Of a stretch of 64,000 bases of DNA, positions 43,123 to 51,916 are shown piece after piece. Made by a program: the position numbers and the translations under genes. Numbering within the stretch: position 1 is the first letter of the stretch; each line of letters starts with the position of its first letter. This DNA is from CATOSP01 sp965205385 (GTDB taxonomy: Bacteria > Chloroflexota > Dehalococcoidia > Lucifugimonadales > UBA3495), in contig CBDBGS010000007.1 in NCBI GenBank assembly GCA_965205385.1, positions 1,064,227 through 1,128,226 of the forward strand, written 5' to 3'. The notes beneath the pieces are model-generated. The model was not told the DNA's origin and made no database searches. It saw only the letters and a program-made list of their open reading frames with translations.

Positions 43123-44172
43123 GTGCCGGCCTTAAGCCCTAATTCCAAGAAGCCAATGAACAAACATCAGCAACACCGGGCATGGCTCTTACAAGAGGCT
43201 GACCGGTTCCCGAATGACAATCTGCACAAAGGATCCCGGACTCCCTATGCAATTAGCGAAGCGGAGTGCGCGGCTGTTCCTCCTCCTGTCAACTTGCGGG
43301 TGCAACCTGCAGGGGATTGCCTGATATGGGTCGGCAGGTTGAATGACGACGGGTACGGCGCGGGGACTTTCCCAGCCGGTGAGACGTTGGCCCATAGACA
43401 GGCGTTCGCCCAAAGCCGGAACTCCGAGGCTGGGTCCAGCGTTCTGCACCTGTGCAGTCGTCCTTTCTGTGTGCAACCAAGCCACCTGTACGAGGGCAGT
43501 CACCAGGACAACAGCGACGACCGGCAGTTGCGCCTGGGCAAGGATATGGAGTGGGCCAAATTGGAAAACAAAGCAGCGATCGTGCAGCGTGTGGCGCGAT
43601 ACCGTTGGAACAGCCCACCAACCGGACTACAACCCTCGCTGGCCCTGAAGACGGCGGAGGTCAAGCACGATTGCAAATTCATTATCCCGGCAGGCGACTA
43701 CCATATTTGCGATACCTGCGGCCAACCTGAACCCGAGTGGCTGAGAGAGCAGACAGGGCTCCGGGAGCTGCAACCGGCGGACAAGGACAGAAACAGTTTC
43801 TCTCTCGTCAAACAGGCCCGGAGTCTGACCAATGTGGCGGAGGGGGTGGTCATTGACAGCCATTATTCAGCAATCATTGATATGCCCAAGAGCCGTGCAG
43901 AGAGAAGGCGTAGAAACAGGGAACGGAGGAAGCAGCCCAATAGGCCGGTCCTCTTGGGGTCCCACACTATTGACCCGACCAAGCCCACAGGGACCCTCAG
44001 TTTCAACCACCCCCCTTTGCATGGACCGGGGATAGTGTTGACCATACTCAGGCCCTCTGAAAGGGAGGCGTTCCGCCCTGAGCGCCAGAAACCAGATGCC
44101 CGCCGTCTGGCCAATGAATTCTTGCCTAAACCGGAGAGGCTGGGCTGGTTAGAGCGACCATCGCAAACCTAG
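43123..44172 (+). CDS. HNH endonuclease-domain protein
   Basis: Start GTG 43123 after AGGAGGTACAAGC; ATG 43156 is an alternative. 349 residues. The HNH_3-like part is CLIWVGRLNDDGYGAGTF, LAHRQAFAQS, SSVLHLCSRPFCVQPSHLYE with GSHQDNSDDRQ, the pattern of phage-type HNH homing or restriction nucleases. A later zinc-like pair is YHICDTCGQPEPEW. A basic stretch (SRAERRRRNRERRKQPNRP) suggests DNA binding. It is not linked in an operon. Confidence 0.75.
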   Translation: MPALSPNSKKPMNKHQQHRAWLLQEADRFPNDNLHKGSRTPYAISEAECAAVPPPVNLRVQPAGDCLIWVGRLNDDGYGAGTFPAGETLAHRQAFAQSRNSEAGSSVLHLCSRPFCVQPSHLYEGSHQDNSDDRQLRLGKDMEWAKLENKAAIVQRVARYRWNSPPTGLQPSLALKTAEVKHDCKFIIPAGDYHICDTCGQPEPEWLREQTGLRELQPADKDRNSFSLVKQARSLTNVAEGVVIDSHYSAIIDMPKSRAERRRRNRERRKQPNRPVLLGSHTIDPTKPTGTLSFNHPPLHGPGIVLTILRPSEREAFRPERQKPDARRLANEFLPKPERLGWLERPSQT

Positions 44173-44393
44173 ACCACACCCTACAAGCAAATGGAGCCGG
44201 GTCTTGGAGTGACAATAAAACACCTGTTTGTTTGCCACTCTCTTTCCCGGAGTCTATCCGTATCTTGGTTTAGGTGGAGAAAACAGGGGTCAGGGGTTTG
44301 ATTGCCAGGCGGGGCGGGGCTGTGGTTCCGGCCGGTGTCGGTTGCAGGTTAATGGCAGCAGGGGCCGGGCTGTGGGTGCGGAATACCAGAACC
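44173..44393. other. intergenic, no gene supported
   Basis: Contains CGTATCTTGGTTTAG (44261-44275), a diverged relative of the TTGGCTTTGGTTTAG motif. Confidence 0.35.
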
Positions 44394-44990
44394 TCAGCGC
44401 TTGGGCGTCCGGTATTCATTCCGGTCGCGGCAGGCGTCGTAGGCGGCCTGGTCGATATGGACCCATTTCGTCCCAGGCACTCCTCGCCTCTTCTTCTTCG
44501 GCGTATTCTGAGCCACAGGGAAGGCTGACTCGAAGACCAGTTGCCGGCCTTGGCTCTTCGCAATGGTCTTCGCCAATTGCACGGCGGGGCCAAAGTCAGA
44601 GTCTTTGCTAACGATAATGGCCGCCTCGTACCGCTGCTCGTTTGTGGCCTGGATCAGGTCGATTGCCAGGCTCACGTCGACGCCTTTCTCTTGGTCACTC
44701 GCGCTAACCCTGCCGCGGTAGACCTGTATCCCCTGCGTCTCCAGGTGGTTCAGCTTGTTCGTCCAGAACCAGTACTTGTCCGGCTTTACGGTTCTGCTAT
44801 GGACGCCCGTGTAGAAACGGGTTTCCTCCAGGGTCCGGCCAGGGGTCAGTGAGACCAGGTGTTGTGCAAGCTTCTCGACGTCGTAGCTGGGCCAGTCATA
44901 GGGAGAGGAAGGGTCAGAATGCGAAGGGCCCCAAGCATCCTTGGCGGTACGGAAGAGGTTCTGGCCATCAAAGAACACGATGGTGCGCAT
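44394..44990 (-). CDS. NYN-domain (PIN-like) nuclease
   Basis: 198 residues from ATG 44990 (an upstream ATG at 45029 is possible). MRTIVFFDGQNLFRTAKDAW carries the first Asp; KGVDVSLAIDLIQATNEQRY and AIIVSKDSDFGPAVQLAKTI carry the other Asp residues of the DUF88/LabA-type NYN fold. Such proteins are predicted RNases. It is the last gene of a reverse-strand set (45867, 45589, 45371, 44990) that starts beside conserved module copy 2. Confidence 0.85.
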   Translation of the reverse strand: MRTIVFFDGQNLFRTAKDAWGPSHSDPSSPYDWPSYDVEKLAQHLVSLTPGRTLEETRFYTGVHSRTVKPDKYWFWTNKLNHLETQGIQVYRGRVSASDQEKGVDVSLAIDLIQATNEQRYEAAIIVSKDSDFGPAVQLAKTIAKSQGRQLVFESAFPVAQNTPKKKRRGVPGTKWVHIDQAAYDACRDRNEYRTPKR

Positions 44991-45092
44991 GGCAAAAAAA
45001 CACCCGCCCGTGGAGAGCGGCAGGGCCACTTCCTGCGGACGGGGGGCAATTCACATACGATCCTAGCAGGGTCGATACCTAGGCGTCAAATC

Positions 45093-45371
45093 CTACCCGT
45101 CCAGTAGCCGGCGCCACCACGGGAGGCGGTCCTTCTGGATGCGTGGCCGTTGCTCTCCCGACACGGTTACGTTGACCGTAGCGTTGTCGGTGTAGCCCAT
45201 GGCAGACTGCCAGAACCACAGTTCGGTGTGCAGCTCGTCGACGGCGTCCGCCAACTCCAGGTCCCTCGGGTCCTGGGCCGTTTCCTGAAGCTTCGCCTGG
45301 GCGCGCTGCAGGACCCACATGCGATAGCCCAGGGAGTCCTTGCTCCGGCCATTCGTGATGTTGGACGTCAT
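45093..45371 (-). CDS. hypothetical protein, 92 aa
   Basis: GCAGGAGAACGCC precedes the ATG. MTSNITNGRSKDSLGYRMWV, LQETAQDPRDLELADAVDEL and WFWQSAMGYTDNATVNVTVS. Mostly helical; no family recognised. Same strand and spacing as the NYN gene, so probably one operon. Confidence 0.6.
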   Translation of the reverse strand: MTSNITNGRSKDSLGYRMWVLQRAQAKLQETAQDPRDLELADAVDELHTELWFWQSAMGYTDNATVNVTVSGEQRPRIQKDRLPWWRRLLDG

Positions 45372-45493
45372 GGCGTTCTCCTGCTATCCCCCGATGGTCG
45401 TCTGTGCCGGCGCTGGCGGCTGGGTCCACCGCCTGGACTCGATCCCCTGGCCGGTGTCGTAATCGAGCCTCCACCATCCGCAGCGGCATATCC
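45372..45493 (-). other. possible small frame without start
   Basis: One reverse frame reads LSPVEKLRICRCGWWRLDYD then TGQGIESRRWTQPPAPAQTT to a TAG, which looks protein-like, but no ATG, GTG or TTG precedes it. It may be read by frameshifting from the 31-aa frame or be debris. Confidence 0.3.
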
Positions 45494-45589
45494 TCAGCTT
45501 TTCAACCGGAGACAGCCATTCGCTCCGGACCGGCCAGTGTGGCCCGCCTGGTCATTGGCCTGGCCGTGCAGGTTGGCCGGTGAGGTCAT
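45494..45589 (-). CDS. 31-aa coupled small protein
   Basis: ATG overlaps the stop of the upstream HTH gene (ATGA). MTSPANLHGQANDQAGHTGR, then SGANGCLRLKS. Coupling is the only support; composition is unremarkable. Confidence 0.35.
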   Translation of the reverse strand: MTSPANLHGQANDQAGHTGRSGANGCLRLKS

Positions 45590-45867
45590 GGCGAGGCCGC
45601 CTCTTCGGCGCCGTCGTCCCGGGAGGTATCGCCCTGTGGTCCGTTCTCCCCGGAGCGCTCCAGGTAGCGGTAGGCGCTGCCCCTGGAGACGCCCAGGAGC
45701 TTTGCGATATTCTCTGCGCTCATCCCATCGCGGTCCCAGCGGCGGGCCAGGTCCGTCTTCACCTGGGCCTCGACCACGCGGCGCATCTCGGCCACCATTC
45801 TGACCACGGCCGGGGTGATGAGTTCCGTTGTCGTCGCCATGGTTTTCTCCTGCCGGAGTGTTGCCAC
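45586..45867 (-). CDS. HTH protein (resolvase-type helix-turn-helix)
   Basis: GGCAGGAGAAAACC precedes the ATG. 93 residues: RMVAEMRRVVEAQVKTDLAR, then the helix-turn-helix MSAENIAKLLGVSRGSAYRY, as in the C-terminus of Hin-type recombinases but without a catalytic part. It is the first gene after conserved module copy 2, 88 bp away, so it is a candidate regulator or replication-site binder for that module. Confidence 0.75.
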   Translation of the reverse strand: MATLRQEKTMATTTELITPAVVRMVAEMRRVVEAQVKTDLARRWDRDGMSAENIAKLLGVSRGSAYRYLERSGENGPQGDTSRDDGAEEAASP

Positions 45868-45954
45868 ATTCTACCACTGGCATGAATTTTGTCACAGGGG
45901 CATGAGATTTCCGGGCCGCCCGGAGGTCTTCAAGGGGGTACTATAGGCGAGGCT

Positions 45955-46207
45955 TTTCGTAGCTGGACCTGTGCTTTTTTATTGCCCTGGGGTATCCAGG
46001 CACGGGTTGTGCGGTTTTCACGCCTGGCACTCTGCCATGAACGTTCGTGCGGAACAGATGTAGCGTTTTGCAAAATTTGGCCATAGGGGCCAGCTACGGC
46101 TCCTGTGCCAAAATTGTCCGGAACGGCCGGCCGGTGGGGTGCAGGTGGGGTACTTATCTTAGAAAGTAAGGCGGATTTAGCTACAATCCTGTGCACTTTT
46201 ATTCCCC
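45955..46207 (-). repeat. conserved noncoding module, copy 2
   Basis: Unit repeats (read on the - strand): AAAAGTGCACAGGATTGTAGCT, AATTTTGGCACAGGAGCCGT with AGCTGG, and AAAAAAGCACAGGTCCAGCT. Conserved core TTCCGCACGAACGTTCATG and block CTAAATCCGCC...TTCTAAGATAAGTACC are shared with copy 3; the layout matches copy 1. No coding potential. Confidence 0.8.
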
Positions 46208-46548
46208 GGTCCGGCTCCGGGTCTTTCGTTTCAGGACTCCAGGTCCTGTGGCACACCGGATGCCGCCCCTGGCGGCGGCGCGGCGCCGTTCCGGTGTGCG
46301 CACACGGGTCCCGGCTCCGTGGTCTCGCCCCCGTCCGCGCGGGGTCTTAGTCGACCTGGCCAATGCCAGGTACTGGATCTACGGTCAATCCCCGCTGCCT
46401 CGGGGTCGGTGTGTCCGCCACCCCCTCCCGGCGCGCCGCGGAGAGGGCAAGGCCCGGCGGCGGATGGTTCCCGCGTCCATCGAGGGGCTCCTGCGAGGGG
46501 CTCCTGATGGCCATCACCTCTCCGCATGTTAGACTGGCGCCAGCCGTT
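46208..46548. other. intergenic, no gene supported
   Basis: GC-rich; includes AGGGGCTCCTGCGAGGGGCTCCTG, a 13-bp tandem repeat at ~46478-46503. Otherwise nothing. Confidence 0.4.
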
Positions 46549-46711
46549 CGTGTCAATAGCAACTTGGAATTGACCCGGTTGTAGCAAATCGGAGTTGACC
46601 CACCCATCTGGTTCCTTGGGACCGCTGGTTCAGGGCTGAGCCACCCCCACTCTCCTGACGCCTTTTGCAGCAACTTAAAATTGACCCACCTGGTTCTGGT
46701 CTGCGACTTTG

Positions 46712-47518
46712 TCAGTACCGGTAGTTGTCGCCGGCCTCCTCCGGCGAAGCGGCGAGATGCTGTTGCGACGGGAACAGCCCCGCTTGGCGTTTCTCCCTGA
46801 GCCTGAAGCTCTCCCCACGGATGTTCAGCACGTGGCTGTGGTGCAGCAGCCGGTCCAGCGCCGCCGAGGCGATGACGGTGTCGCCCAAAAGCTCGCCCCA
46901 CTCGCCGAAGCCCTTGTTCGATGTCAGGATGATGCTGCCCCGTTCGTACCGGGCCGACACCAGGGTGAAGAAGGCGGTGGCCGACTCCCGGTCGTAGGGC
47001 CAGATGCCGAACTCGTCAACCACCAGCACCTTGGGCGACAGGTAGACCCGCATCCGCCGGTCCAGGTTGTGCTCGACCCGCGCCTTTCTCAGGTCCTCCA
47101 TCAGGTCGTAGGCGCGGACGAAGTAGGCCCCCTGGCCATTCTCGATGGCCCGGAGGGCCAGAGCCACGGCCAGATGGGTCTTGCCCACGCCCGGCGGTCC
47201 CAGGAGCAGGATGTTGCTAGCCTCGGCGACGAAGGCCAGGTTGGCCAGCTCCCTGATATGCCGCTCGTCGATGGAGGGCTGGAAGGAAAAGTCGAATTGG
47301 TCCAGAGTGCGCTGGAAGGGCAGGTGGGCCAGCTTGGTCCTAGTGGAGAGGTAGCGTTCCCTCCGAGCAGTCACTTCCACCCCCAGCAGGTCGGCCAGCA
47401 TCTCCGGGTAGGTCAGCTGCTTGCCGGCGGCGGTGTCCAGGGAGTTGTCCAGAGCCTCGACGGCTTGTTTCAGTCCCAGGGTCTCCAGGTGTTTGCGAGC
47501 CTGTTCCAGCGCGATCAT
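46712..47518 (-). CDS. istB: IS21 helper ATPase IstB (second type)
   Basis: 268 residues. Walker A LLGPPGVGKTHLAVALALRA, Walker B KVLVVDEFGIWPYDRES, sensor region SIILTSNKGFGEWGELLGDT. N-terminal IstB domain present. Intact, but its istA is broken, so the element cannot move by itself. Confidence 0.92.
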   Translation of the reverse strand: MIALEQARKHLETLGLKQAVEALDNSLDTAAGKQLTYPEMLADLLGVEVTARRERYLSTRTKLAHLPFQRTLDQFDFSFQPSIDERHIRELANLAFVAEASNILLLGPPGVGKTHLAVALALRAIENGQGAYFVRAYDLMEDLRKARVEHNLDRRMRVYLSPKVLVVDEFGIWPYDRESATAFFTLVSARYERGSIILTSNKGFGEWGELLGDTVIASAALDRLLHHSHVLNIRGESFRLREKRQAGLFPSQQHLAASPEEAGDNYRY

Positions 47519-48095
47519 CGGGCGCCTCCCAGGGCAGCCAGTTCGTAGACGTCCAGGGAGCGGCGCTCCACCTCACCGGCGGGGATCTGCGACGCCACCG
47601 CCTCCCGGCGGGGTCGGCCATCCCCCCCTGGGCAGTCCTGCCCACTGGCCGGGCAGGATGAAGCGCTGCCCTGCCTGCTGGGCCCGGGGATGGACCGCGA
47701 TGCGCTCATCGCCAGCCCAGATCTCCAACGTGCCCTGGCGCTGTCCCACCTGGACGATGCGACCCACCCACTTCCAGTGGACCCCGTAGCGCGATCCCTC
47801 CCAGCTGACGAAGCCGTCCCGGGCTACCTTCCTGTCCTCCCGGAGATAGGGCGCCAGGGTGACCCGGTCCGGCAGCTTACCGAAACGGGCCCGCTCCTCG
47901 TCCAGCATCACCCACGGTATCCGGTAAGTCGTGCCATGCACTCTGGCGTTGGCCACCACGTCGCACCACTCCAGGGCCTGCCGGTTCAGGTCGGCGTCGC
48001 CGGTGAAGCGCATGCTGGGCCGCATGTTGCGCCGGACGTACTTCACTCCGCTCTCCACCTTGCCCTTGGTCTGGGACGTTCTGCTGGTCGGAGAC
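47515..48095 (-). pseudogene. istA: IS21 transposase IstA, C-terminal part, frameshifted
   Basis: TKGKVESGVKYVRRNMRPSM, ALEWCDVVANARVHGTTYRI and YGVHWKWVGRIVQVGQRQGT are the post-catalytic part of IstA. Near 47625 a run of C (CCATCCCCCCCTGGG) marks a frame change into GRPRREAVASQIPAGEVERR and DVYELAALGGAR. The N-terminal and most catalytic residues are missing beyond ~48095. Confidence 0.8.
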
Positions 48096-48100
48096 GCAAA

Positions 48101-48657
48101 GGCCGGCGCCCACCGTTTCAGGGACACGGGCGCCGGCTGGCTGCAGAAATACGATGTGCCCGGTCTGAGACTTGGGGTGCTAGGCATGGGCGGTTGACCT
48201 GGCCGAAAGGTTCCCGAGACCTGTAGAGCTGCCCCAGTCCCTGCCAAGCACCGGTCCGCCTCAGTGCAACCCCAGGTGCCTGATGGGCGGCAGACAACCG
48301 GGACGGCGCAGCTGTGGCTGGTGCCGGTGGGCCTTTGGAGCTTGCCGCCCGGTACGGCGGGCTCGAGCTATGCCACACCGACGCTGTCAACCTGGGGAAT
48401 TGGGGTGCCGCCGGGGCCTGCCTCGCCCGGCAGAAATTGTCCAGATCTGGACAATTTTCCTGAAGCCTGAAACCCTTCTGTCAGGCGTTGATGATGTCCG
48501 AAGTGCCGCCGCCATGCTGCAGCCCGGGACTGGACTAGGGAGGTCCGGCGCCGGGACGACTTGCGGAATGAGAATACCCGGGTGACACCGTCTCTCGCGT
48601 TACCCGGAGGACGAGCGTGCCATTGACCAGGGAGCCAGACCCGGCAGATGGTTTCAG
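48101..48657. other. intergenic debris
   Basis: Contains CCAGATCTGGACAATTTTCC-like sequence with an inverted AATTGTCCAGA/TCTGGACAATT hairpin (48434-48458). No gene supported. Confidence 0.4.
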
Positions 48658-50397
48658 CCCGTATTCCCCATTTGGCTCAAACAAGTGATGCGGTAAATAG
48701 GCAACTTTCTTGCTTTTCTAGTCGTTACATGAATCTCTTAGCCGTATTGCAGATATAATACATGCAATAAGTTGGCTATTTCAGATAACTTGCGTACCGG
48801 CATTGGAGGCACCCGATGGGTGACCGCGAAAAGGCCTCTCTTCGGCTCCAATTCAATCCCCAAATCCGGCTGGAGTTACATGGCGCCACCATCACCTCCG
48901 ACGCCGGACTGCTGGCATTCCGAGAACTGGATGACGCCCTGGACCTTACCCCCATAGCCTCCGACTATCTCCAGGAAAGCCGTACCGGCCGCAACATCCG
49001 CCACCACCTGGTCCCTCTGCTCCGCCAGTCCATCTACAGCCGCTTGGCCGGCTACGATGATACCAACGATGCAGAACGTCTTTCCCAAGACCCAGCCATG
49101 AGAGTTGTCGTGGGCTGGCAAGGCTCAGACCGCAACGCCGCCAGAACCAACACCATGAGCCGTTTTGAGACGGAGACTCTGACTCAAGAGGACAACCTAA
49201 AGGGGCTGGCCCTGATGAATCCCCAGTGGGTGGAGCTGGCCATGGCTCACACTCCACACCGGCGAGTGATTCTGGACATGGACAGTTCGGAGAGTCCAGT
49301 GCATGGTCAGCAGGAAGGAGCCGCCTACAACGGGCACTTCGAGTGTGTTTGCTATCATCCCCTCTTTCTATTCAACCAGTTCGGGGATTGCGAAGGAGCG
49401 ACGCTACGATCCGGGAACGTCTCCAGCGCCGATGGCTGGCAGGAACTCCTTGAGCCGGTGGTGAAAGGATACCAGAAGAAAGGACTGCGGTTGCTGTTCC
49501 GGGGTGACGCTGCTTTTGCCAAGCCGGAGCTATACGAGTATCTGGAACAAGGAAAGATCGGGTACGCCATCCGGCTTCCCGCCAATCAGGTAATTTAGGA
49601 GCAGATCCAACCCTTGCTGGAGCGTCCTACCGAATGGCCATCCCGGGAGCCTAGCGTCTCCTACCATGACTATGCCTATCAGGCCCAGAGTTGGCACTTG
49701 CCCAGGCGAGTGGTGGCTAAAGTAGAGTGGCATCAGGGGGAGCTGTTCCCCAGGGTTGGTTTCATCGTGACCAACCTGAGATATCCACCCAAAGGAATAG
49801 TCCGCTTCTACAATGGCCGTGGCACGGCGGAGCAGTGGATCAAGGAAGGCAAGTGCGCCCTGAACTGGACCCGGCTTTCCTGCCACAAGTTCGTGGCCAA
49901 CCAGGTGAGGCTATGGCTGTTCGTCCTGACTTACAACCTGGGCAACTTTATGAGAAGGCTGGTGTTGCCGGAGGAAATGATGCACTGGTCGCTGACCAGT
50001 CTTCAGACCAGGCTGATCAAAACCGGAGGACGGTTGGTACGTCATGCCAGGAGGCTGGTGTTTCAGCTTGCCGAGGTGCTGGTAACCAGGGAAATGCTGA
50101 CCGGGATATTGGAACGGATCAGCCGGCTTCGGCTGGCACCTGGCTAGCCTGCTTTGAGAGCACCGGTATTAGGACAGTTATGGGGTCGTCCGGGGTAAAT
50201 AGGCCGCCCCGAGGGAGACGCTTGGGCAGAGGCAGGCATTTCTGGACTTTTACGCTCGTCAGGGGGGTAGTTACCCTATGAGAGTGGTCAGTTGAGTGAA
50301 TCGGATGCAGTTGACGCCCTCAGGCTGCCGTTTTCTAGTTCACGGCACGCCAGAGGGTCCAATCGCAGGGCAATCACTTTGATCTGGGGAATCCCGG
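48658..50397 (+). mobile_element. second IS1380-type element
   Basis: Left CCCGTATTCCCCATTTGGCT, right TTTGATCTGGGGAATCCCGG: imperfect inverted repeats CCCGKATTCCCCA. Remnants of the same element lie at 23598-24002 and 24233-24274. One transposase gene, broken by a stop. Confidence 0.85.
48816..50147 (+). pseudogene. IS1380-family transposase with one nonsense codon
   Basis: MGDREKASLRLQFNPQIRLE, ITSDAGLLAFRELDDALDLT and NDAERLSQDPAMRVVVGWQG, DDE region MDSSESPVHGQQEGAAYNGH and LLFRGDAAFAKPELYEYLEQ. TAG at 49596-49598 follows LPANQVI; the same frame continues EQIQPLLERPTEWPSREPSV, RFYNGRGTAEQWIKEGKCAL to the natural stop. CAG to TAG is a likely single change. Otherwise full length (~443 codons). 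Confidence 0.9.
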
Positions 50398-50443
50398 CCT
50401 GTTCCACTGGTGGCGCTGCACCGGGGTTGCACAGAGCCATCCG

Positions 50444-50551
50444 TTACTTCTTCATTCTCCTGAAACAGTAGAGTCCAAAGGCCAAGAGTATTGCGCCACC
50501 TATCGCGATGATGATCGTCGGGACCAGGGGATCGTTAAACACCCTGAACAT
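50444..50551 (-). CDS. 35-aa single-span membrane peptide
   Basis: TAGGAGG lies directly before ATG 50551 and 9 nt before GTG 50542, so the GTG (VFNDPLVPTIIIAIGGAILL) may be the true start. One membrane segment (LVPTIIIAIGGAILLAFGLY) then a basic tail CFRRMKK. The role is unknown; the size and plan resemble small membrane regulators or type I toxins. It follows the RHH gene on the same strand. Confidence 0.6.
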   Translation of the reverse strand: MFRVFNDPLVPTIIIAIGGAILLAFGLYCFRRMKK

Positions 50552-50626
50552 CCTCCTACTTGGGTTAAGACGCCAAGAATGGTCTCAGGTGGACCGTCTC
50601 CGCCCTGGCGTGCGGGCAGGAGGCCG

Positions 50627-50887
50627 TTAGCTTTCCGGCGTTTCGTCCGGGCTGTCTTCCCTCCCCCCTGCCCCGGTTTCCCCCGGGTCCCGCGGCCCGG
50701 GTTTCTGGGGGGCGGGGGTCCCCGCGCTCTCTGGGGATGGGTTCCTGCGGGTCCTGCGAACGGCGGCGTCGACCTGCTCCCGGGCCCAGCTGGTGTAGTG
50801 CTCCGCCCCGGCCAGTGCGGCGGCCTGGCGCCACCTTTCGGCCTGCTTCGGCGTGACCCTGATGACGACGTTCTTGCTCTTCGGCAT
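50627..50887 (-). CDS. ribbon-helix-helix protein
   Basis: ATG 50887 after GGGGGAAGAGCC; an upstream ATG (50914) is possible. MPKSKNVVIRVTPKQAERWR, QAAALAGAEHYTSWAREQVD is a CopG/MobC-like RHH DNA-binding fold. The Pro/Gly/Glu-rich tail (ESAGTPAPQKPGPRDPGETG) is disordered. First gene after conserved module copy 3 (~70 bp), a likely binder of that module or a mobilisation accessory protein. Confidence 0.7.
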   Translation of the reverse strand: MPKSKNVVIRVTPKQAERWRQAAALAGAEHYTSWAREQVDAAVRRTRRNPSPESAGTPAPQKPGPRDPGETGAGGREDSPDETPES

Positions 50888-50957
50888 GGCTCTTCCCCCC
50901 GACGAAGGTATCACCGGAGCGCATGAAAATGCAATGCGGAAAACGCATTGCGGGAAA

Positions 50958-51204
50958 AACGTACCTGTGCCTTTTTTTTGCGGGGGGGTATCCAGGCTCG
51001 GGTTGTGCGCTTTTCACGCCTGGGAGTGTGTCATGAACGTTCGTGCGGAACGGATGTAGCGATTTGCAAAATCCGTCCATAGGGGCCAGCTACGGCGCCT
51101 GTGCCAAAATTTTCCTGACCGGGGGTCGAGGGGGCCACAGGGGGGGTACTTATCTTAGAAAGTGAGGCGGATTTAGCTACAACTCTGTGTACTTTTTTAT
51201 CGCG
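50958..51204 (-). repeat. conserved noncoding module, copy 3
   Basis: Very similar to copy 2 (long shared runs such as CCATAGGGGCCAGCTACGGC and TACTTATCTTAGAAAGTRAGG). Units on the - strand: AAAAAAGTACACAGAGTTGT, AAAATTTTGGCACAGGCGCC and AAAAAAAAGGCACAGGTACG. Core TTCCGCACGAACGTTCATG is present. Confidence 0.8.
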
Positions 51205-51266
51205 TTTTCCCGGTCCCCTTCGGCGCGGTTTTTTTTCGCGCGAAACGGCGTCTTCCGGGGCGCTGC

Positions 51267-51512
51267 TCAGGCGCCGGGGCCGGGGTCCTGGATCTTCCGC
51301 TGGAGCTCCTCCTTCGCGGCGTTCCTGAGCTGGTCCCACTGCTCTCCCGGAAGCAGGTCCCGGGCGGTTTCGGCGAGTTCCCGCATCTCCTGGTCGAGGA
51401 CCTCGTAGAGCATGTCCGAGGGTTGGTAGGCCCGGACGGCTTCCGCGACTGCGGCGTCAATGCCGGGGGCCAGCCGGAGGGATTTTTCCAAATCGGGCGA
51501 GTGGCCGTACAT
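51267..51512 (-). CDS. hypothetical protein, 81 aa or longer
   Basis: MYGHSPDLEKSLRLAPGIDA, DMLYEVLDQEMRELAETARD and LLPGEQWDQLRNAAKEELQR. Helical and acidic. The frame is protein-like for another ~55 codons upstream (SLSIHHLVTELATGQAAAEI) but has no start codon there, so the gene may be 5'-damaged or use an unusual start. No family recognised. Confidence 0.5.
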   Translation of the reverse strand: MYGHSPDLEKSLRLAPGIDAAVAEAVRAYQPSDMLYEVLDQEMRELAETARDLLPGEQWDQLRNAAKEELQRKIQDPGPGA

Positions 51513-51916
51513 GGAGGGGCTGAATCGGAAGTCCGGGTTTTCCCGCTCGATTTCCGCTGCGGCCTGCCCGGTGGCGAGCTCGGTGACGAGGTGATGGATG
51601 CTGAGGGAGTCCGGCCACTGGTGGACGGGTTTTTCTTCCGGTTTCTCTCCGTTCTCCCCGGGCCTCTGGTTCTGGAGGCCGTGCGGGAGTCTGCCCTCAG
51701 GCTATCAGCAGGGGAACCGCCCGGGTCTTACCGTTTTCGTTCTTGAATTGGGGTTCTGTTCGCTTCTTCTTGGAAATGACAGAGGGCCCGGAGTATCTTC
51801 CCTCCGGGCCCTCCATGACCTGCTGCTCTGCGCCGGTCCCGGTCTTACTTCCTGCCGTGGGAGATTGCCGTTCTCTGCCGGGTGGACTTGTGCTCCGCTC
51901 TTCCAGGCCCTCCTGT

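Larger units (their letters stand above)
46549..48100 (-). mobile_element. IS21-family element 2, truncated
   Basis: The outer end is TGTCAATAGCAACTTGGAAT (46549). Related motifs (GCAAATCGGAGTTGACCCAC; GCAACTTAAAATTGACCCAC) recur at ~46584 and ~46668, which is the multiple terminal-repeat layout of IS21. istB is intact and istA lacks its 5' part. Not closely related to the element at 20.9 kb. Confidence 0.8.
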
